Assembly: GCA_028287745.1 (NCBI GenBank)
Contig: JAQBPB010000066.1
Coordinates: 62,001-126,000 of the forward strand
Reading direction: 5' to 3'
DNA: 64,000 bases
Source: Chloroflexota bacterium
GTDB lineage: Bacteria > Chloroflexota > Chloroflexia > Chloroheliales > Chloroheliaceae
Shown here: positions 8,265-17,962 of the stretch, piece by piece
How positions within the stretch are numbered: the stretch's first letter is position 1
How the letters are laid out: each line of letters starts with the position of its first letter
Notes under the pieces: model-generated
Databases searched by the model: none
The model's input: the letters and a program-made list of their open reading frames with translations, nothing else
Told to the model about the DNA's origin: nothing
Program-made: the position numbers and the translations under genes

Positions 8265-8816
8265 GTGCCTTCACTTGCCGACGATATGGCAGAAATTCTA
8301 ATAGATGAAGCAACTTTACAGTCTACTATCGCTCGAATGGGAGCTCAAATTACCCAGGATTATGCCGGGAAAGAACTGATATTGATTGGCGTCCTCAAAG
8401 GAGCCATTATGTTCATGGTTGACCTGGCACGGGCGGTTAACTTGCCTCTCACCCTGGACTTCATGGCGATTTCCAGTTATGGTGCTTCGACGGTTTCAAG
8501 CGGGGTCGTCCGAATTTTAAAAGACCTTGACTCCAGTATTGAAGGTAAGCATGTTTTGATCGTAGAGGATATTATTGATAGCGGTATGACCCTGTCCTAC
8601 CTGGCCGATTACCTGAAAGCGCGTGGTCCGGCCAGCCTGAAGATCTGTGCCCTGCTCAACAAGCCTGATCGCCGGACCAATAATGTTACGATTGACTACC
8701 AGGGCTTCGACATTCCGGATAAATTTGTAGTCGGTTACGGCCTGGACTTTGCCGAAGTCTACCGCAACCTGCCCTATATCGGTGTCCTTAAGCCCGAACT
8801 TTACACCAAATCTTAA
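8265..8816 (+). CDS. hpt: Hypoxanthine phosphoribosyltransferase
   Basis: Salvages hypoxanthine (and guanine) to IMP/GMP using PRPP. The PRPP loop VEDIIDSGMTL is clear near the middle, and the N-terminal LIGVLKGAIMFMVDL and C-terminal KPDRRTNN, DFAEVYRNLPYIG are typical. The frame opens with ATG 8238, but GTG 8265 is preceded by GAAAGGA at a good distance and gives the usual length of ~183 residues; I prefer it. It is downstream of tilS and its stop overlaps the convergent ridA-like gene by four bases. Confidence 0.92.
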   Translation: MPSLADDMAEILIDEATLQSTIARMGAQITQDYAGKELILIGVLKGAIMFMVDLARAVNLPLTLDFMAISSYGASTVSSGVVRILKDLDSSIEGKHVLIVEDIIDSGMTLSYLADYLKARGPASLKICALLNKPDRRTNNVTIDYQGFDIPDKFVVGYGLDFAEVYRNLPYIGVLKPELYTKS

Positions 8817-9223
8817 GCCGGAACCGCTGCAACCGCTTCGATTTCGATTAAAATATCGTCCCGGAAGAGTTTTCTAACTTCAACGGCGCTGCTGGCGGGC
8901 GGTTGCGCAGGATTAATGTACTGGTCGCGAATTTTGCGGACTATTGGTTGCTGGGAGAAGTCTACCGTAAAAAAGGTAAGCTTGACCACGTTGGCAAAGG
9001 TCGCTCCGCACGATTCCAGGACTGTTTTAATGTTTTCAAAGACCTGCCGGGCCTGGGCTTCCATATCGCCCGGGCCGACCAGGTTGCCATCGCCGTCAAG
9101 GGCGACCTGGCCGGAAATGAAAATCAGCCGCCCGCCGGTTACTTCGGCCACATGGCTGTAGCCGGTAGGTTTCGCCATATTTTCAGGATTGCTTAACCGG
9201 ATATTTTCGGCTGGATTGGTCAT
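8813..9223 (-). CDS. RidA/YjgF/UK114-family protein lacking the catalytic arginine
   Basis: A 136-residue Rid protein; relatives form trimers that hydrolyse reactive enamine/imine intermediates from PLP enzymes. The family fold shows in LIFISGQVALD, QARQVFENIKTVLESCGA, VVKLTFFTVD and the terminal IEIEAVA. In active RidA the segment before VEV reads P-A-R-S with an arginine that binds the carboxylate; here it reads PPASSAVEV, with serine in place of arginine, so classical 2-iminobutanoate deaminase activity is doubtful. The start has a GAAGGGAT ribosome-binding site. It stands alone on the minus strand and overlaps hpt tail to tail by four bases. Confidence 0.88.
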   Translation of the reverse strand: MTNPAENIRLSNPENMAKPTGYSHVAEVTGGRLIFISGQVALDGDGNLVGPGDMEAQARQVFENIKTVLESCGATFANVVKLTFFTVDFSQQPIVRKIRDQYINPAQPPASSAVEVRKLFRDDILIEIEAVAAVPA

Positions 9224-9263
9224 CGGGTTATCCCTTCACTTTCTTGTTTTAACTGATAATTCA

Positions 9264-9302
9264 AAAACTAATGCCGCTACTAAACCAGGAGCGGCATTTT
9301 TG
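9264..9302. terminator. Bidirectional intrinsic terminator
   Basis: AATGCCGCT (9270-9278) and AGCGGCATT (9290-9298) form a nine-base-pair stem with T-tracts on both strands (TTTTT after it on plus, AGTTTTT on minus). On the minus strand it separates the envelope glycan operon (stop at 9431) from the ridA-like gene. Confidence 0.75.
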
Positions 9303-9430
9303 TTTCTTGCTTATTTCTAACCGTTTTACAGCAGGCTTATTTTACTTTGCAGCCTTGTATGGCGCAAACCACCCGGTGTTGCGGCAACCTTTCCGGGCGG
9401 GCAAACTAACTGGATCTGGGAGGCTTAGGA

Positions 9431-10615
9431 TTAGCCGGGGTTGGGGGTTTCAAGTGGTTCGGGTGGGGCCGGGGTTTCGGGTATACCCGGTTTAAGATTC
9501 TTGCTATAGCCCATGCCTTTTGGGTTGGTGTTAATCAACGGGACTTTCTCAAGCTGGTAGAGGGCAAACAGGGCCGCCGCAAACATAAAGCCGCCAACCC
9601 AATATCCATCGGCCACCGAAGCGCCGGTCACGACCAGGGCGGCCACCCCGGCCACCCCGCACAGCAGGTAAATAACCAGCACCGCCTCTCGCTTGCTCAA
9701 TCCGAGCAATACCAACCGGTGGGAAGTGTGGTCCTTGCCGCCCCTGGTAAAGGGGATGCGGCGGCGGGTGCGCGATATTACCACCAGGCTAATATCAAAT
9801 AGCGGCACACCCAGCACCAGGATAGGGACCATCCAGGTAACAAAATCAACATTGGAAAAGCGCAGCTTGACCCCGACCGCCGCCAGGATATAGCCCAGGA
9901 AGAGCGAGCCGCCATCGCCCATGAATATAGCCGAGCGGCCCTTGATAAAACCAAAATTATGGTAGACGAAGCCCAACGCCGCCCCGGCCAGGGCCACACC
10001 CAGCAGCGCCACCAGCCATTGCCCGCTCTGGTAAGCTGCCAGGAAGAAGAAGGCGGCGGCAATCGCGGCGACCCCACTGGAAAGCCCGTCCATATTGTCT
10101 ATAAAGTTAATGGCGTTGGTAATGACCACCACCCATAGAATCGTTACCACAACGTTGACCAGGTCGGAAAGGGGCAGGAACCGGAAGAATTCAATCCGCA
10201 CCCCGGTTGCGACCAGCCAGGCGGCCACCAGGACTTGCGCTCCCAATTTATATAGGGGGTGCAGGCCGTATTTGTCGTCCCAGAAACCGAAGAAAGAGAT
10301 GACGGTGGCCCCGAACAGGATCGCGCCAAGCTGGGGGATGTAAAAAGGCAGGAACCAGTAAGAAAGCCCCAGGAGGGCCAGCATAAAGGCCAGCAAGATC
10401 GCCAGGCCGCCCAGGAGAGGCACCGGCGAGAGATGCACCTTGCGGGTGCTGGGGGCATCAACTAAGCCAATTCGCAGGGCTACCCGGCGCACCAGGGGTG
10501 TGGCAACCAGGGCTAACCCCAGGGCTACCAGGAAAAGGGCCAGGTAGAAGCCAATGCCAGGGTTACCTTCGGCTTTTTGGATTTGAGGGTTCAGGATTAC
10601 CCACATTGCTTCCAT
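9431..10615 (-). CDS. WecA/TagO/MraY-type undecaprenyl-phosphate sugar-1-phosphate transferase
   Basis: A 394-residue polytopic phosphoglycosyltransferase that transfers a sugar phosphate from a UDP-sugar to undecaprenyl phosphate, starting envelope polysaccharide synthesis on the inner face of the membrane. Signature stretches are DAPSTRKVHLSPVPLLGG after helix 1, NAINFIDNMDGLSSG (Mg/catalytic loop), MGDGGSLFLGY, and GGKDHTSHRL. These point to the WecA/TagO branch rather than MraY itself. About ten to eleven hydrophobic segments are visible, plus a proline-rich C-terminal tail. It starts 12 bases after the upstream O-antigen ligase-like gene ends, so the two form an operon. Confidence 0.88.
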   Translation of the reverse strand: MEAMWVILNPQIQKAEGNPGIGFYLALFLVALGLALVATPLVRRVALRIGLVDAPSTRKVHLSPVPLLGGLAILLAFMLALLGLSYWFLPFYIPQLGAILFGATVISFFGFWDDKYGLHPLYKLGAQVLVAAWLVATGVRIEFFRFLPLSDLVNVVVTILWVVVITNAINFIDNMDGLSSGVAAIAAAFFFLAAYQSGQWLVALLGVALAGAALGFVYHNFGFIKGRSAIFMGDGGSLFLGYILAAVGVKLRFSNVDFVTWMVPILVLGVPLFDISLVVISRTRRRIPFTRGGKDHTSHRLVLLGLSKREAVLVIYLLCGVAGVAALVVTGASVADGYWVGGFMFAAALFALYQLEKVPLINTNPKGMGYSKNLKPGIPETPAPPEPLETPNPG

Positions 10616-10627
10616 ATTGGCAGCCTT

Positions 10628-13600
10628 TTAACCGGCCGCCAGCAGCGTTTCAACCGCCTGCTGGACGCCGGGTGAAGTTTGCTGGGCCTTAGTAGCCAGG
10701 TCCCGCGCCGCCGCCGCTTCGGTCGTGGCCTGGGTGGCCGCGCCCTGCCGTTTGAATACGAGCGACAGGTAAGCGTGCGTGTAAGGGCTGTTTGGACTCA
10801 TCCCGATACTGTTATTCAGGGCATTACGGGCTTCATCCAACCGGTTCTTGTAGAAGTAAACCGCTCCCTGCGCCATTACCGAGAAAGCTTTATCTTGCTG
10901 CAGCCTTGATGGGTTATTCTTATCAACTTTAACGATTTTGGCCGGGTCGAAGGCCGCAATCGCTTCTTCCAGGCTGACCTGCGAACTCTGGGCCAGGGCC
11001 GACAACCGGCGTATGAACCTTTCATCGCTGGCTAATTGCAGCGGGTCAATCCGGGCCAGCAGTTCGTACTGTTTGCCCGCCTCGTCTTTGCGTCCGGCGA
11101 AGCGGTAGATATCGCCCAGAACCAGGCGGTTGAAATCGTATTTGTCGTCTACCGCCACTGATTTCAGGCCGTACTCGATCGCTTTATCCATGGCGGCTTT
11201 GTCCACCGGCCCGCCGGTTATATCGGTATCGTTGCGGTTGGTCGCGATGCTGGCCTGCGTAGCGGCCAACTCGGCCCACAGCCGGGCATTGCGCGGGGCA
11301 TACTTGACTACTTCCAGGTAGCGTCCGACCGCTTTGTTGAGCATTTCGGTGGCCCTGGCCGGTTCCAGGTCGGCCCAGCGGGTATAAAGCCGGGCCAGGT
11401 TGGCGTAATGGTCCGGGTTAAGCGGGGCTAACTGGTTAGCCCGTAACAGTTCGCGCTCGCTGGCCGCCAGGTAAGATTGCATGCTGGCAAGACGAGTCTT
11501 ATCCTGGGCGGCGTTTCTTGCTTCCGTCGTGGCAAGTTCCAGGTAAGCCTGGCCCAGGTACAGCCCATAATAATCTTCGTTAGGGGCGTAGCTGAGCGAC
11601 TGCTTTAAGTATGGTACCGCTCGCGGCCATTGCTGGGACTGCGCCAGGTTAAAGCCCTGCTTATAGACCGTATCGGCCATAATAGGGGATATATTGCTAA
11701 TCCAGACATATATCAGGGCGGCAACCGCCACCACGGCGGCGGCCGGGTAGAACCAGGCTTTCACCCGCCGGTTGCTCGTACCGGCGTCCAGGTCCATTCC
11801 GGGGGCGGGGTATACCGGGCCATTGCGTTTGGATCCACCGGGTGCCCGGCTGTTAAGGACGGTGGTAACCGCTGGTTGTCCCCGGTTTTTAGCCGTTTCT
11901 TTGGCCGGTCCTTTAACTTTGGTGGAGGCCGGTTCTCTGACGGCCTTCCGGGCGTTTTTAGCCGGGATTGCGGCGGTTGAGGCCATCACCGGTTCCAGTT
12001 CCGGGGTCACCGGGGCTGGTTCCTCCAGGGCTGGTTCCGCCGGAATAGCCGCCGCTTTCTGGCCTGTCGCGTCCCAGCGGCCGTAAATCAGGCCGCCCAT
12101 TAGGGCCACCAGGGCAATAGTTGTGAAGAACATCATCCAGGAACTTACAATCTGGATACCGGTCTGAATTTCTATCTGGTGGCTCACCATTATTGAAATG
12201 AGCGCGGCCAGCAAGACCTGGTACTCAAAGCGCCGGGTGCGCCGTAAGAACTTGAAAGCGTAATAGAAAACGGCCAGTACCAGGGCCAGGTAGGCCAGCA
12301 GCCCAAGCGTGCCGGTTGTTACCAGCGCGTCCAGGTAGCCGTTGTGGGAGCGGTCGGGAATGGCGTTGCGGGCCTCTAACTGGCCCAGTTCAGCCTGGTA
12401 GTGTTGCGGCGACTTGTTATAGAGCGACTCGGGGCCGTACCCCACAAATAGCCGGGCCGGTTCTTGCTGGGCCGCTTCGCCCATTACTTCCAGCACAGTC
12501 TTCCAGATTAACTGCCGTACCCGGCCGGTGCCATCATTGGTCTGGAAGAATTCACCCAGGCGAGCCACCTGGGGGTTTGCCCGGGCGATTTTAAAGACTG
12601 GCTCCAGCGGCGTAGAACCGGCTGGCAGGTTGAATAAGACTAAAAGGCCGCCCAGCACCAGTCCGGCTCCCAGCCAGCCTATCAGCCATTTCCAGGCCCT
12701 TCGCCGCCAGAAGATAAGCGGGAAGAAAACAAAGATGCCGATAATGATACCGGCCTCAGGACCGCGGCTCTGGCTGTAAAGAATCGTCAGGCCCATAATT
12801 ACCAGCAAGGCGGCGTATGAGAAAAATTCAAACAGCCGGAAGATATAATTTGTATCGGTGCCCCGGCGGCGGACCGTAAAGAGGAAAAACAGGCCAAAGC
12901 TAACTATAATTCCGAGCGGCAATGCCCACCAGGGGCCGACACTTTCGCCACCCACCAGGTTAGCCGAAGCAGCATTCCCGGAAGCATTATTGCTGACCAG
13001 TTGGGCTGTCGTTGAACTGACCACCGGGGTGTTGGTTTGTTCGGGCCGGTAGTTGGCGTTGAAATTCAGGGTCATGTAAAAAACGCCAATCATGAAGAGC
13101 ATGAAGCATGCGTAGAGGGCTACCCAGCTCAGGGCGTTATTACGGGTACGGCTTTGCATATGGCGTCCGGCCAGGTGCCGGTTTTTAAGCAGCCAGTCAG
13201 CGGTTACAGTTATGCGGTATAGCACCAGCGGCACGACCATAATCAGGTAGGCGCTGATAAAAATAGCGTTACCCATGGTCGAGGTCACCCGGAAGACCAC
13301 GTCACCTTGCCAGGGCAGCGGGTCGGCCTGTAAGTGCTGCAAGATGCCGTATAGGGCTACCGGGATATTCGCCAGCAGCACAAAACTAATCAGGCGTTCG
13401 ACCTGGCGGCGCTCTTTAATATTAAAAATTAGGACCAGGCTAAATGCCAGGTAACTAAAAAGGGTATAGGTACCCTGCATGCGCTGGTAGCTGCCCCACC
13501 AGCTTATCCCCGGCACGATTGAAAAGACCGTTGAAATTAGGTAGGTAAAAGCCAGCGCCAGCGAAAAGGCTACCAACGGCCGCTTGAAAATTCTCTGGGG

Positions 13601-13918
13601 GAAAGTCCGGTTATCCGGCACGATAAGTTCGCCGTCCTCCGGGTAAATTGTTTCGGCCGGATCGTTGGGTTTAACCCGGCCCTTTCCGGGGACCGCTTTA
13701 GCCGCCAGCGGGGCCGCCCGGTCCGCCGCCACCCGGGCCAGACCTTTGGCGGCCCAGGCTACCAGCATTACCAGGACCAGTGACCTGAAAAGCGTTATTT
13801 TATCCGGTTCAAAGACCCGGCTGGTGTAGATATTAAAATAAATCGGAATCGAAACCAGGGCTAACAGCCAGGTTACTTCCATCACTATGTCACAGATCTG
13901 GATTATTTTTTTGGTCAT
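10628..13918 (-). CDS. O-antigen ligase/polymerase-type membrane protein with C-terminal TPR domain
   Basis: A 1096-residue protein. Residues ~1-620 are a multi-spanning membrane region with a long extracytoplasmic loop containing SRGPEAG and a following DRSHNGYLDALVTTG; a conserved R and H in this kind of loop is characteristic of Wzy/WaaL enzymes that polymerise or ligate lipid-linked glycans. Residues ~640-740 are a low-complexity Ala/Pro/Lys linker with a further membrane helix (VVAVAALIYVWI) after it. The rest is tetratricopeptide-like helical repeats (QGFNLAQSQQWPRAVPYLKQ onward), likely for protein contacts. The fused TPR form is common in Chloroflexota and related phyla. Co-transcribed with the WecA-like gene. 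Confidence 0.82.
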   Translation of the reverse strand: MTKKIIQICDIVMEVTWLLALVSIPIYFNIYTSRVFEPDKITLFRSLVLVMLVAWAAKGLARVAADRAAPLAAKAVPGKGRVKPNDPAETIYPEDGELIVPDNRTFPQRIFKRPLVAFSLALAFTYLISTVFSIVPGISWWGSYQRMQGTYTLFSYLAFSLVLIFNIKERRQVERLISFVLLANIPVALYGILQHLQADPLPWQGDVVFRVTSTMGNAIFISAYLIMVVPLVLYRITVTADWLLKNRHLAGRHMQSRTRNNALSWVALYACFMLFMIGVFYMTLNFNANYRPEQTNTPVVSSTTAQLVSNNASGNAASANLVGGESVGPWWALPLGIIVSFGLFFLFTVRRRGTDTNYIFRLFEFFSYAALLVIMGLTILYSQSRGPEAGIIIGIFVFFPLIFWRRRAWKWLIGWLGAGLVLGGLLVLFNLPAGSTPLEPVFKIARANPQVARLGEFFQTNDGTGRVRQLIWKTVLEVMGEAAQQEPARLFVGYGPESLYNKSPQHYQAELGQLEARNAIPDRSHNGYLDALVTTGTLGLLAYLALVLAVFYYAFKFLRRTRRFEYQVLLAALISIMVSHQIEIQTGIQIVSSWMMFFTTIALVALMGGLIYGRWDATGQKAAAIPAEPALEEPAPVTPELEPVMASTAAIPAKNARKAVREPASTKVKGPAKETAKNRGQPAVTTVLNSRAPGGSKRNGPVYPAPGMDLDAGTSNRRVKAWFYPAAAVVAVAALIYVWISNISPIMADTVYKQGFNLAQSQQWPRAVPYLKQSLSYAPNEDYYGLYLGQAYLELATTEARNAAQDKTRLASMQSYLAASERELLRANQLAPLNPDHYANLARLYTRWADLEPARATEMLNKAVGRYLEVVKYAPRNARLWAELAATQASIATNRNDTDITGGPVDKAAMDKAIEYGLKSVAVDDKYDFNRLVLGDIYRFAGRKDEAGKQYELLARIDPLQLASDERFIRRLSALAQSSQVSLEEAIAAFDPAKIVKVDKNNPSRLQQDKAFSVMAQGAVYFYKNRLDEARNALNNSIGMSPNSPYTHAYLSLVFKRQGAATQATTEAAAARDLATKAQQTSPGVQQAVETLLAAG

Positions 13919-14067
13919 TTTATGTTTTGGTAGTGGCTAGTTGAACTAAATCGTATACGTTGACCGAATAACGACCAACGTTAAAGGTTGTCACCGGGCT
14001 AGTTATGCGTATTTTGCAAAGAAATAAAAGCTGCCTTTAACCGGCGCCTGCCATTTTCGGGCCTGTA

Positions 14068-14095
14068 GCAGGTTTAACCTGTTCGTTAAACCTGC
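14068..14095. repeat. Perfect 11-bp inverted repeat after recN
   Basis: GCAGGTTTAAC (14068-14078) and GTTAAACCTGC (14085-14095) are exact reverse complements around a six-base loop, eight bases after the recN stop on the minus strand. There is no T-tract, so termination by this hairpin alone is uncertain. Confidence 0.45.
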
Positions 14096-14102
14096 CAGGT
14101 TA

Positions 14103-16043
14103 CTAAACGGTGGAAGCTTCCGGTAACGGCAGTGAAGCAGTTTCTTTTCCGGACTGTCCGGCGTGTTGCGTATCGTGGGCGGCCTTTTTCCAGGCGGAAA
14201 TCTCCTGTAACATCTCCCGGGCGCTCAACCGGTTGATTTCGGTGACAGGGGTGCCGCCCAGCATCGCGGCCAGTTCATCTATCCGCTCAGGGTCGGTTAA
14301 GCGGTGGACCGAGGTCGCGGTGCGCTCCCCTTCCACCTTCTTGACGATATTGTAATGCCCATCTCCGAAGGCGGCGATTTGCGGTAAGTGCGTGATACAA
14401 ATTACCTGGTGGGCGCCCTGATTGGTCAACTGCCAGAGCTTTTCGCCCACGACCTGGCCGCTCCGGCCGCCGACACCGACATCCACTTCGTCAAAGATCA
14501 GGGTCGGAATTGCGTCCGCCTCGGCCAGGATAGACTTCAGGGCCAGCATCAAGCGGCTGGTCTCACCACCGCTGGCAACCTTTTGGAGCGGTTTGGGCGG
14601 CTCGCCCGGGTTGAGCGAGACCAGGAATTCCACCCGGTCAAAGCCTTTGCCATCGAACGCCAGGCGGCGCACTTCGCCATCGCTATTTTTAACCGGGGCC
14701 CCGTGCGGGTCTTCGGTCTGGGTAATATGGACCTCAAAGCGGGCCTTTAAAAGGCGCAAATCTCGCAGGGATTGTTCAACGGCGGTCGCCAGTAACTTAC
14801 CGGCTTTCTGGCGTTCGGCCGATACTTCGGCGGCCAGGTGGCCGATTTTCCCCAGTAATTTGCTTTCCTGCTGGGCCAATTCCTGGAGCCGTTCGCCCGA
14901 ATGCTCAATGCTGTTGAGTTCCGCCGCCGAGACTTTATAAAATTCCAGGATTTCTTCAATCGAGCTGCCGTACTTGCGTTTGAGCGCCCGGATGAGGTCC
15001 AGCCGTTCTTCGACTTCTTCCAGCCGGGCCGGGTCGTGTTCTACGCGGTCGCGAAAGTCCCGGACCGCCTGGGCCACATCTTCCAACCGGTAGCGCGCTT
15101 CCATGACTGCGTCGTTATGCTGTTTGAAGGCGGGTTCGTAAGTAACCAGTTCCAGCAGCAGCCCTTCAACTTCGCTCAGGCTTTCCTGGACCGAACGGCC
15201 GCTACCGCCAGTCACGGCGGCGGACCGGCCAGACCGGCTTCGCCCGGCGCTAATGCCGTAGCCTTCGCCGCTTTCCTCGTCATAGCCCTGGTAAAGCACC
15301 CGGTACGCCCGGTCGGCTACCCCGGTTAACTTTTCGGTGGCGTTTTGCAACTGGCGTTCTTTTTGAAGTTCTTCTTCTTCGCCCGGCTGCAAGGCGGCCG
15401 CTTCAATTTCGCTGACCTGGAACTTTAATAATTCAGTGCGCCGGACCAGTTCACGTTCGTCTTTTTGGAGGGAGTGTTTCTCTTTGCGGACCGCCCGCAA
15501 CTGCCCGACCAGTTCGGCTAACCTGCGGCGCTGGCTGGAAAGGTTGGCGTACTGGTCCAACAGTTCCAGGTGTTCGCCGACCCGTAAGAGCGAAATATGT
15601 TCGGTCTGGCCGTGAATATCTACCAGGGCTTGCCCGACATCCCGCAACAAATCGGTTTTAACCGCACTGCCATTAATCCGGCTGACCGTCCGGCCACTGC
15701 TGGTGATTTCCCGGCCCAGCGTCAGGCGCAGCAAAGGCGCTTCGGGCGAAGGACGGTCTTCCGAGTCCAGCAATTCATTGCTATCCAGGAGATCGAGCAA
15801 CCGGCGGAAGCGCTCATCTTCCAGGTCGAGTTTAACCTCGAAGAAACCCTCTACCCTGGCCCGGTCGGTCCCGTGTCGGACAAATTCGGCCCCAATCTTC
15901 TCGCCTAACATGGCGCCCATCGCATCAATAATGATTGATTTACCGGCCCCGGTTTCACCGGTAAGGGCATTAAACCCGGCGTTCAGGCGCAGATTCAAGC
16001 GGTCGATTATGGCAAAATTGGAAATGTTCAGTTCTAACAGCAT
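14103..16043 (-). CDS. recN: DNA repair protein RecN
   Basis: A 646-residue SMC-like ATPase that acts at double-strand breaks in recombinational repair. The N-terminal half-ATPase opens with LLELNISNFAIIDRLNL and Walker A GETGAGKS (near residue 30). A long coiled-coil middle contains an unusual Gly/Ser-rich insert (residues ~265-285, SGEGYGISAGRSRSGRS). The C-terminal half-ATPase has the signature LNPGEPPKPLQKVASGGETSRLMLALK and Walker B LIFDEVDVGVGG. The ~50-residue C-terminal tail is longer than usual. It seems to be a single gene with an extended -10 promoter about 60 bases upstream. Confidence 0.95.
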   Translation of the reverse strand: MLLELNISNFAIIDRLNLRLNAGFNALTGETGAGKSIIIDAMGAMLGEKIGAEFVRHGTDRARVEGFFEVKLDLEDERFRRLLDLLDSNELLDSEDRPSPEAPLLRLTLGREITSSGRTVSRINGSAVKTDLLRDVGQALVDIHGQTEHISLLRVGEHLELLDQYANLSSQRRRLAELVGQLRAVRKEKHSLQKDERELVRRTELLKFQVSEIEAAALQPGEEEELQKERQLQNATEKLTGVADRAYRVLYQGYDEESGEGYGISAGRSRSGRSAAVTGGSGRSVQESLSEVEGLLLELVTYEPAFKQHNDAVMEARYRLEDVAQAVRDFRDRVEHDPARLEEVEERLDLIRALKRKYGSSIEEILEFYKVSAAELNSIEHSGERLQELAQQESKLLGKIGHLAAEVSAERQKAGKLLATAVEQSLRDLRLLKARFEVHITQTEDPHGAPVKNSDGEVRRLAFDGKGFDRVEFLVSLNPGEPPKPLQKVASGGETSRLMLALKSILAEADAIPTLIFDEVDVGVGGRSGQVVGEKLWQLTNQGAHQVICITHLPQIAAFGDGHYNIVKKVEGERTATSVHRLTDPERIDELAAMLGGTPVTEINRLSAREMLQEISAWKKAAHDTQHAGQSGKETASLPLPEASTV

Positions 16044-16099
16044 TTTTTAACTGGCAATTTGGATTAAGAAAAATTAAATTAAAAATCTCACTGCTTTGT

Positions 16100-16108
16100 A
16101 TTTTAGCA
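16100..16108 (-). promoter_or_regulatory. Extended -10 promoter element for recN
   Basis: On the minus strand this reads TGCTAAAAT, a TGn-extended -10 box, 57-65 bases upstream of the recN start. No convincing -35 hexamer is seen. No SOS-type (LexA) operator could be confidently recognised nearby. Confidence 0.42.
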
Positions 16109-16424
16109 CATCTCCCGCTTTTTTTATACCAAATACAGCACAAAAGTACAGATTTTCATCAGATTTTTAGCTTAATACAAACTATATTTATTTATACTAC
16201 GGCTGAACCTTACCGGGCAGGCTGGCGAACCGCAACCTGGCTGGTGCGCGGGATTAAATTGGTTCAATAGTTTAAAAGAAAGAAATGGTTAGACGTGGCT
16301 AAAATGGAAACTTGCCACTTCCGGTTAACTCATAGATAATACCCCGGCAAGCCGTTTAGTCTTTGCTTGCACCCTAAACTATTCAACTGTCCCTGCGGAC
16401 TTAACCGGAGATTTGGACCTGTAA
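16109..16424. other. AT-rich divergent intergenic region (recN / GT4)
   Basis: About 380 bases separate the divergent starts of recN and the glycosyltransferase. Besides the recN -10 element it holds AT-rich stretches (e.g. around 16160-16200) and a distant nine-base inverted repeat (AATAGTTTA near 16265, TAAACTATT near 16375). No gene or RNA is recognised. Confidence 0.45.
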
Positions 16425-17570
16425 ATGCGGATTGCGATTAATGCTAACCTGGTATCTTTTAGCGGAACTTACCGCCAGGCGGGTGTGAGTAAATACACCG
16501 AGTTACTCATCAATTACCTGGGCCGGGTTGACCCGGCGAACCAATATTTGATCTACTTTGGCAACGGGCCGCGCCCGGACGACTTCGCCGCCGCGCCGAA
16601 CTTCCGGCTAATTCGCAGCCGCTTCAATACTGAAAAGCCGGTTACGCGCATCGCCTGGGAACAGTTTATTGCTCCTTTCCGCCTGCTGCGTGATAAACCG
16701 GCTCTCCTGCACTGCCCGGTCAATGTCATGCCGCTTTTGGCCCTGGCGCCTACCGTCATAACTATTCATGACCTGGGCTTTATCCGGTTTCCCGAACGCT
16801 ACAAGAAGCTCAAGCGTTTTTATCTGCATGCTCTGACCGCCCTCAGTGCCAGGCGAGCGACCCACCTGATTACCCCTTCCGAGGCTATCCGGCAAGAAGT
16901 TATCGAGCTGCTAAAGATTTCACCGGAGCGCGTTACGGTTATCGCGGAAGGTGTTTCCGAAGACTTCCAGCCGCTGCCGGCGGAAGCCGTTGAAAAATTT
17001 CGCCAGGAGAAGGGTTTACCGGCTAAGTTTGTGCTGTACGTGGGCACGTTGGAGCCGCGCAAGAACCTGCCGCTACTTATCCGGGCCTTTGCCCGCTGGC
17101 GCAAAGAGCATCCGGCCGAAGCCGCCGGTGTCCGCCTGGTGCTGGGTGGCGCAAAAGGCTGGTTCTACGAAGAAATCTTCCGGCTGGTTGAGGAACTTGG
17201 TCTGCGCAATTGGACCGATTTTCCGGGCTACCTGCGTGAGGAGGAACTACCATTATGGTATAATAGTGCCCGATGCTTTGTATATCCCAGTATCTATGAA
17301 GGTTTTGGTTTACCCCCACTGGAAGCAATGGCCTGCGGTTGCCCGGTAATCACTTCTAATACCAGCAGCCTGCCGGAAGTGGTTGGGGAAGCCGGTTGGC
17401 TGGTCAGTCCCGATGACGAAACCGGCCTAACTACCGCCCTGAACCAGTTACTGACGGATGACAGCACATGGACGTCTTACCGGGAAAAAGGTCTTTTGCA
17501 GGCAGCGAAATTTACCTGGCAAGAGGCCGCCAGGCAGACTCTGAGGATATACCGGCAAATAGTTGGGTAA
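16425..17570 (+). CDS. Glycosyltransferase family 4 (GT-B) protein
   Basis: A 381-residue cytoplasmic glycosyltransferase. The C-terminal Glycos_transf_1 domain shows [13 protein letters not shown] at its start, and the donor-binding EX7E region [19 protein letters not shown] followed by LPEVVGEAG. The N-terminal acceptor domain begins [11 protein letters not shown] and has the [13 protein letters not shown] stretch typical of mannosyl/rhamnosyl transferases of this type. It could add sugars to an envelope polysaccharide; the WecA-like/ligase operon is 2.5 kb away on the other strand. The donor cannot be fixed from sequence. Confidence 0.9.
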   Translation: MRIAINANLVSFSGTYRQAGVSKYTELLINYLGRVDPANQYLIYFGNGPRPDDFAAAPNFRLIRSRFNTEKPVTRIAWEQFIAPFRLLRDKPALLHCPVNVMPLLALAPTVITIHDLGFIRFPERYKKLKRFYLHALTALSARRATHLITPSEAIRQEVIELLKISPERVTVIAEGVSEDFQPLPAEAVEKFRQEKGLPAKFVLYVGTLEPRKNLPLLIRAFARWRKEHPAEAAGVRLVLGGAKGWFYEEIFRLVEELGLRNWTDFPGYLREEELPLWYNSARCFVYPSIYEGFGLPPLEAMACGCPVITSNTSSLPEVVGEAGWLVSPDDETGLTTALNQLLTDDSTWTSYREKGLLQAAKFTWQEAARQTLRIYRQIVG

Positions 17571-17602
17571 TTTAACAATTTTATAGAGAATAAACAACTA
17601 AA

Positions 17603-17821
17603 ATGGACCCATCCAGCATTATATTTATTGTATTCATGGGTATTGCAGTCCTCCTGTTTTTCATCGTCAGCAACCGTGGACGCAAAGCCGGGCGGAATGT
17701 CTGCACGCGCTGTAGTGGTAGCGGCGAAGTCAACGAAAAATGGCCTGACCCGGATGCTCCCGGCGGCTGGCACCGCGTTGAGGGCATCTGTCCCAAGTGT
17801 AAAGGAAAAGGCCGGGTTTAA
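17603..17821 (+). CDS. Small membrane-anchored protein with a DnaJ-type zinc site
   Basis: A 72-residue protein. Residues ~5-23 form one hydrophobic helix (IIFIVFMGIAVLLFFIVS), followed by basic residues. The soluble part carries CTRCSGSG (Cys34, Cys37) and CPKCKGKG (Cys63, Cys66). These are two CxxCxGxG repeats, the same arrangement as one zinc centre of the DnaJ/Hsp40 cysteine-rich domain (which has four such repeats). There is no J domain. It lies 32 bases after the GT4 gene. I do not know a named family; a membrane-bound zinc-ribbon chaperone accessory is only a guess. Confidence 0.68.
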   Translation: MDPSSIIFIVFMGIAVLLFFIVSNRGRKAGRNVCTRCSGSGEVNEKWPDPDAPGGWHRVEGICPKCKGKGRV

Positions 17822-17962
17822 GCCGTTTATTGCCAGGCGAACCCGGTTAATACTTGCAATGCGGCACCTAATAAACCCTTTCTTCGGTGTTCCTAAAATT
17901 CCAGCCGTATTAATTTTACAGCTTCAAATGCTTTTGTGGCTAAAATCTTAACTTCACTAAAA

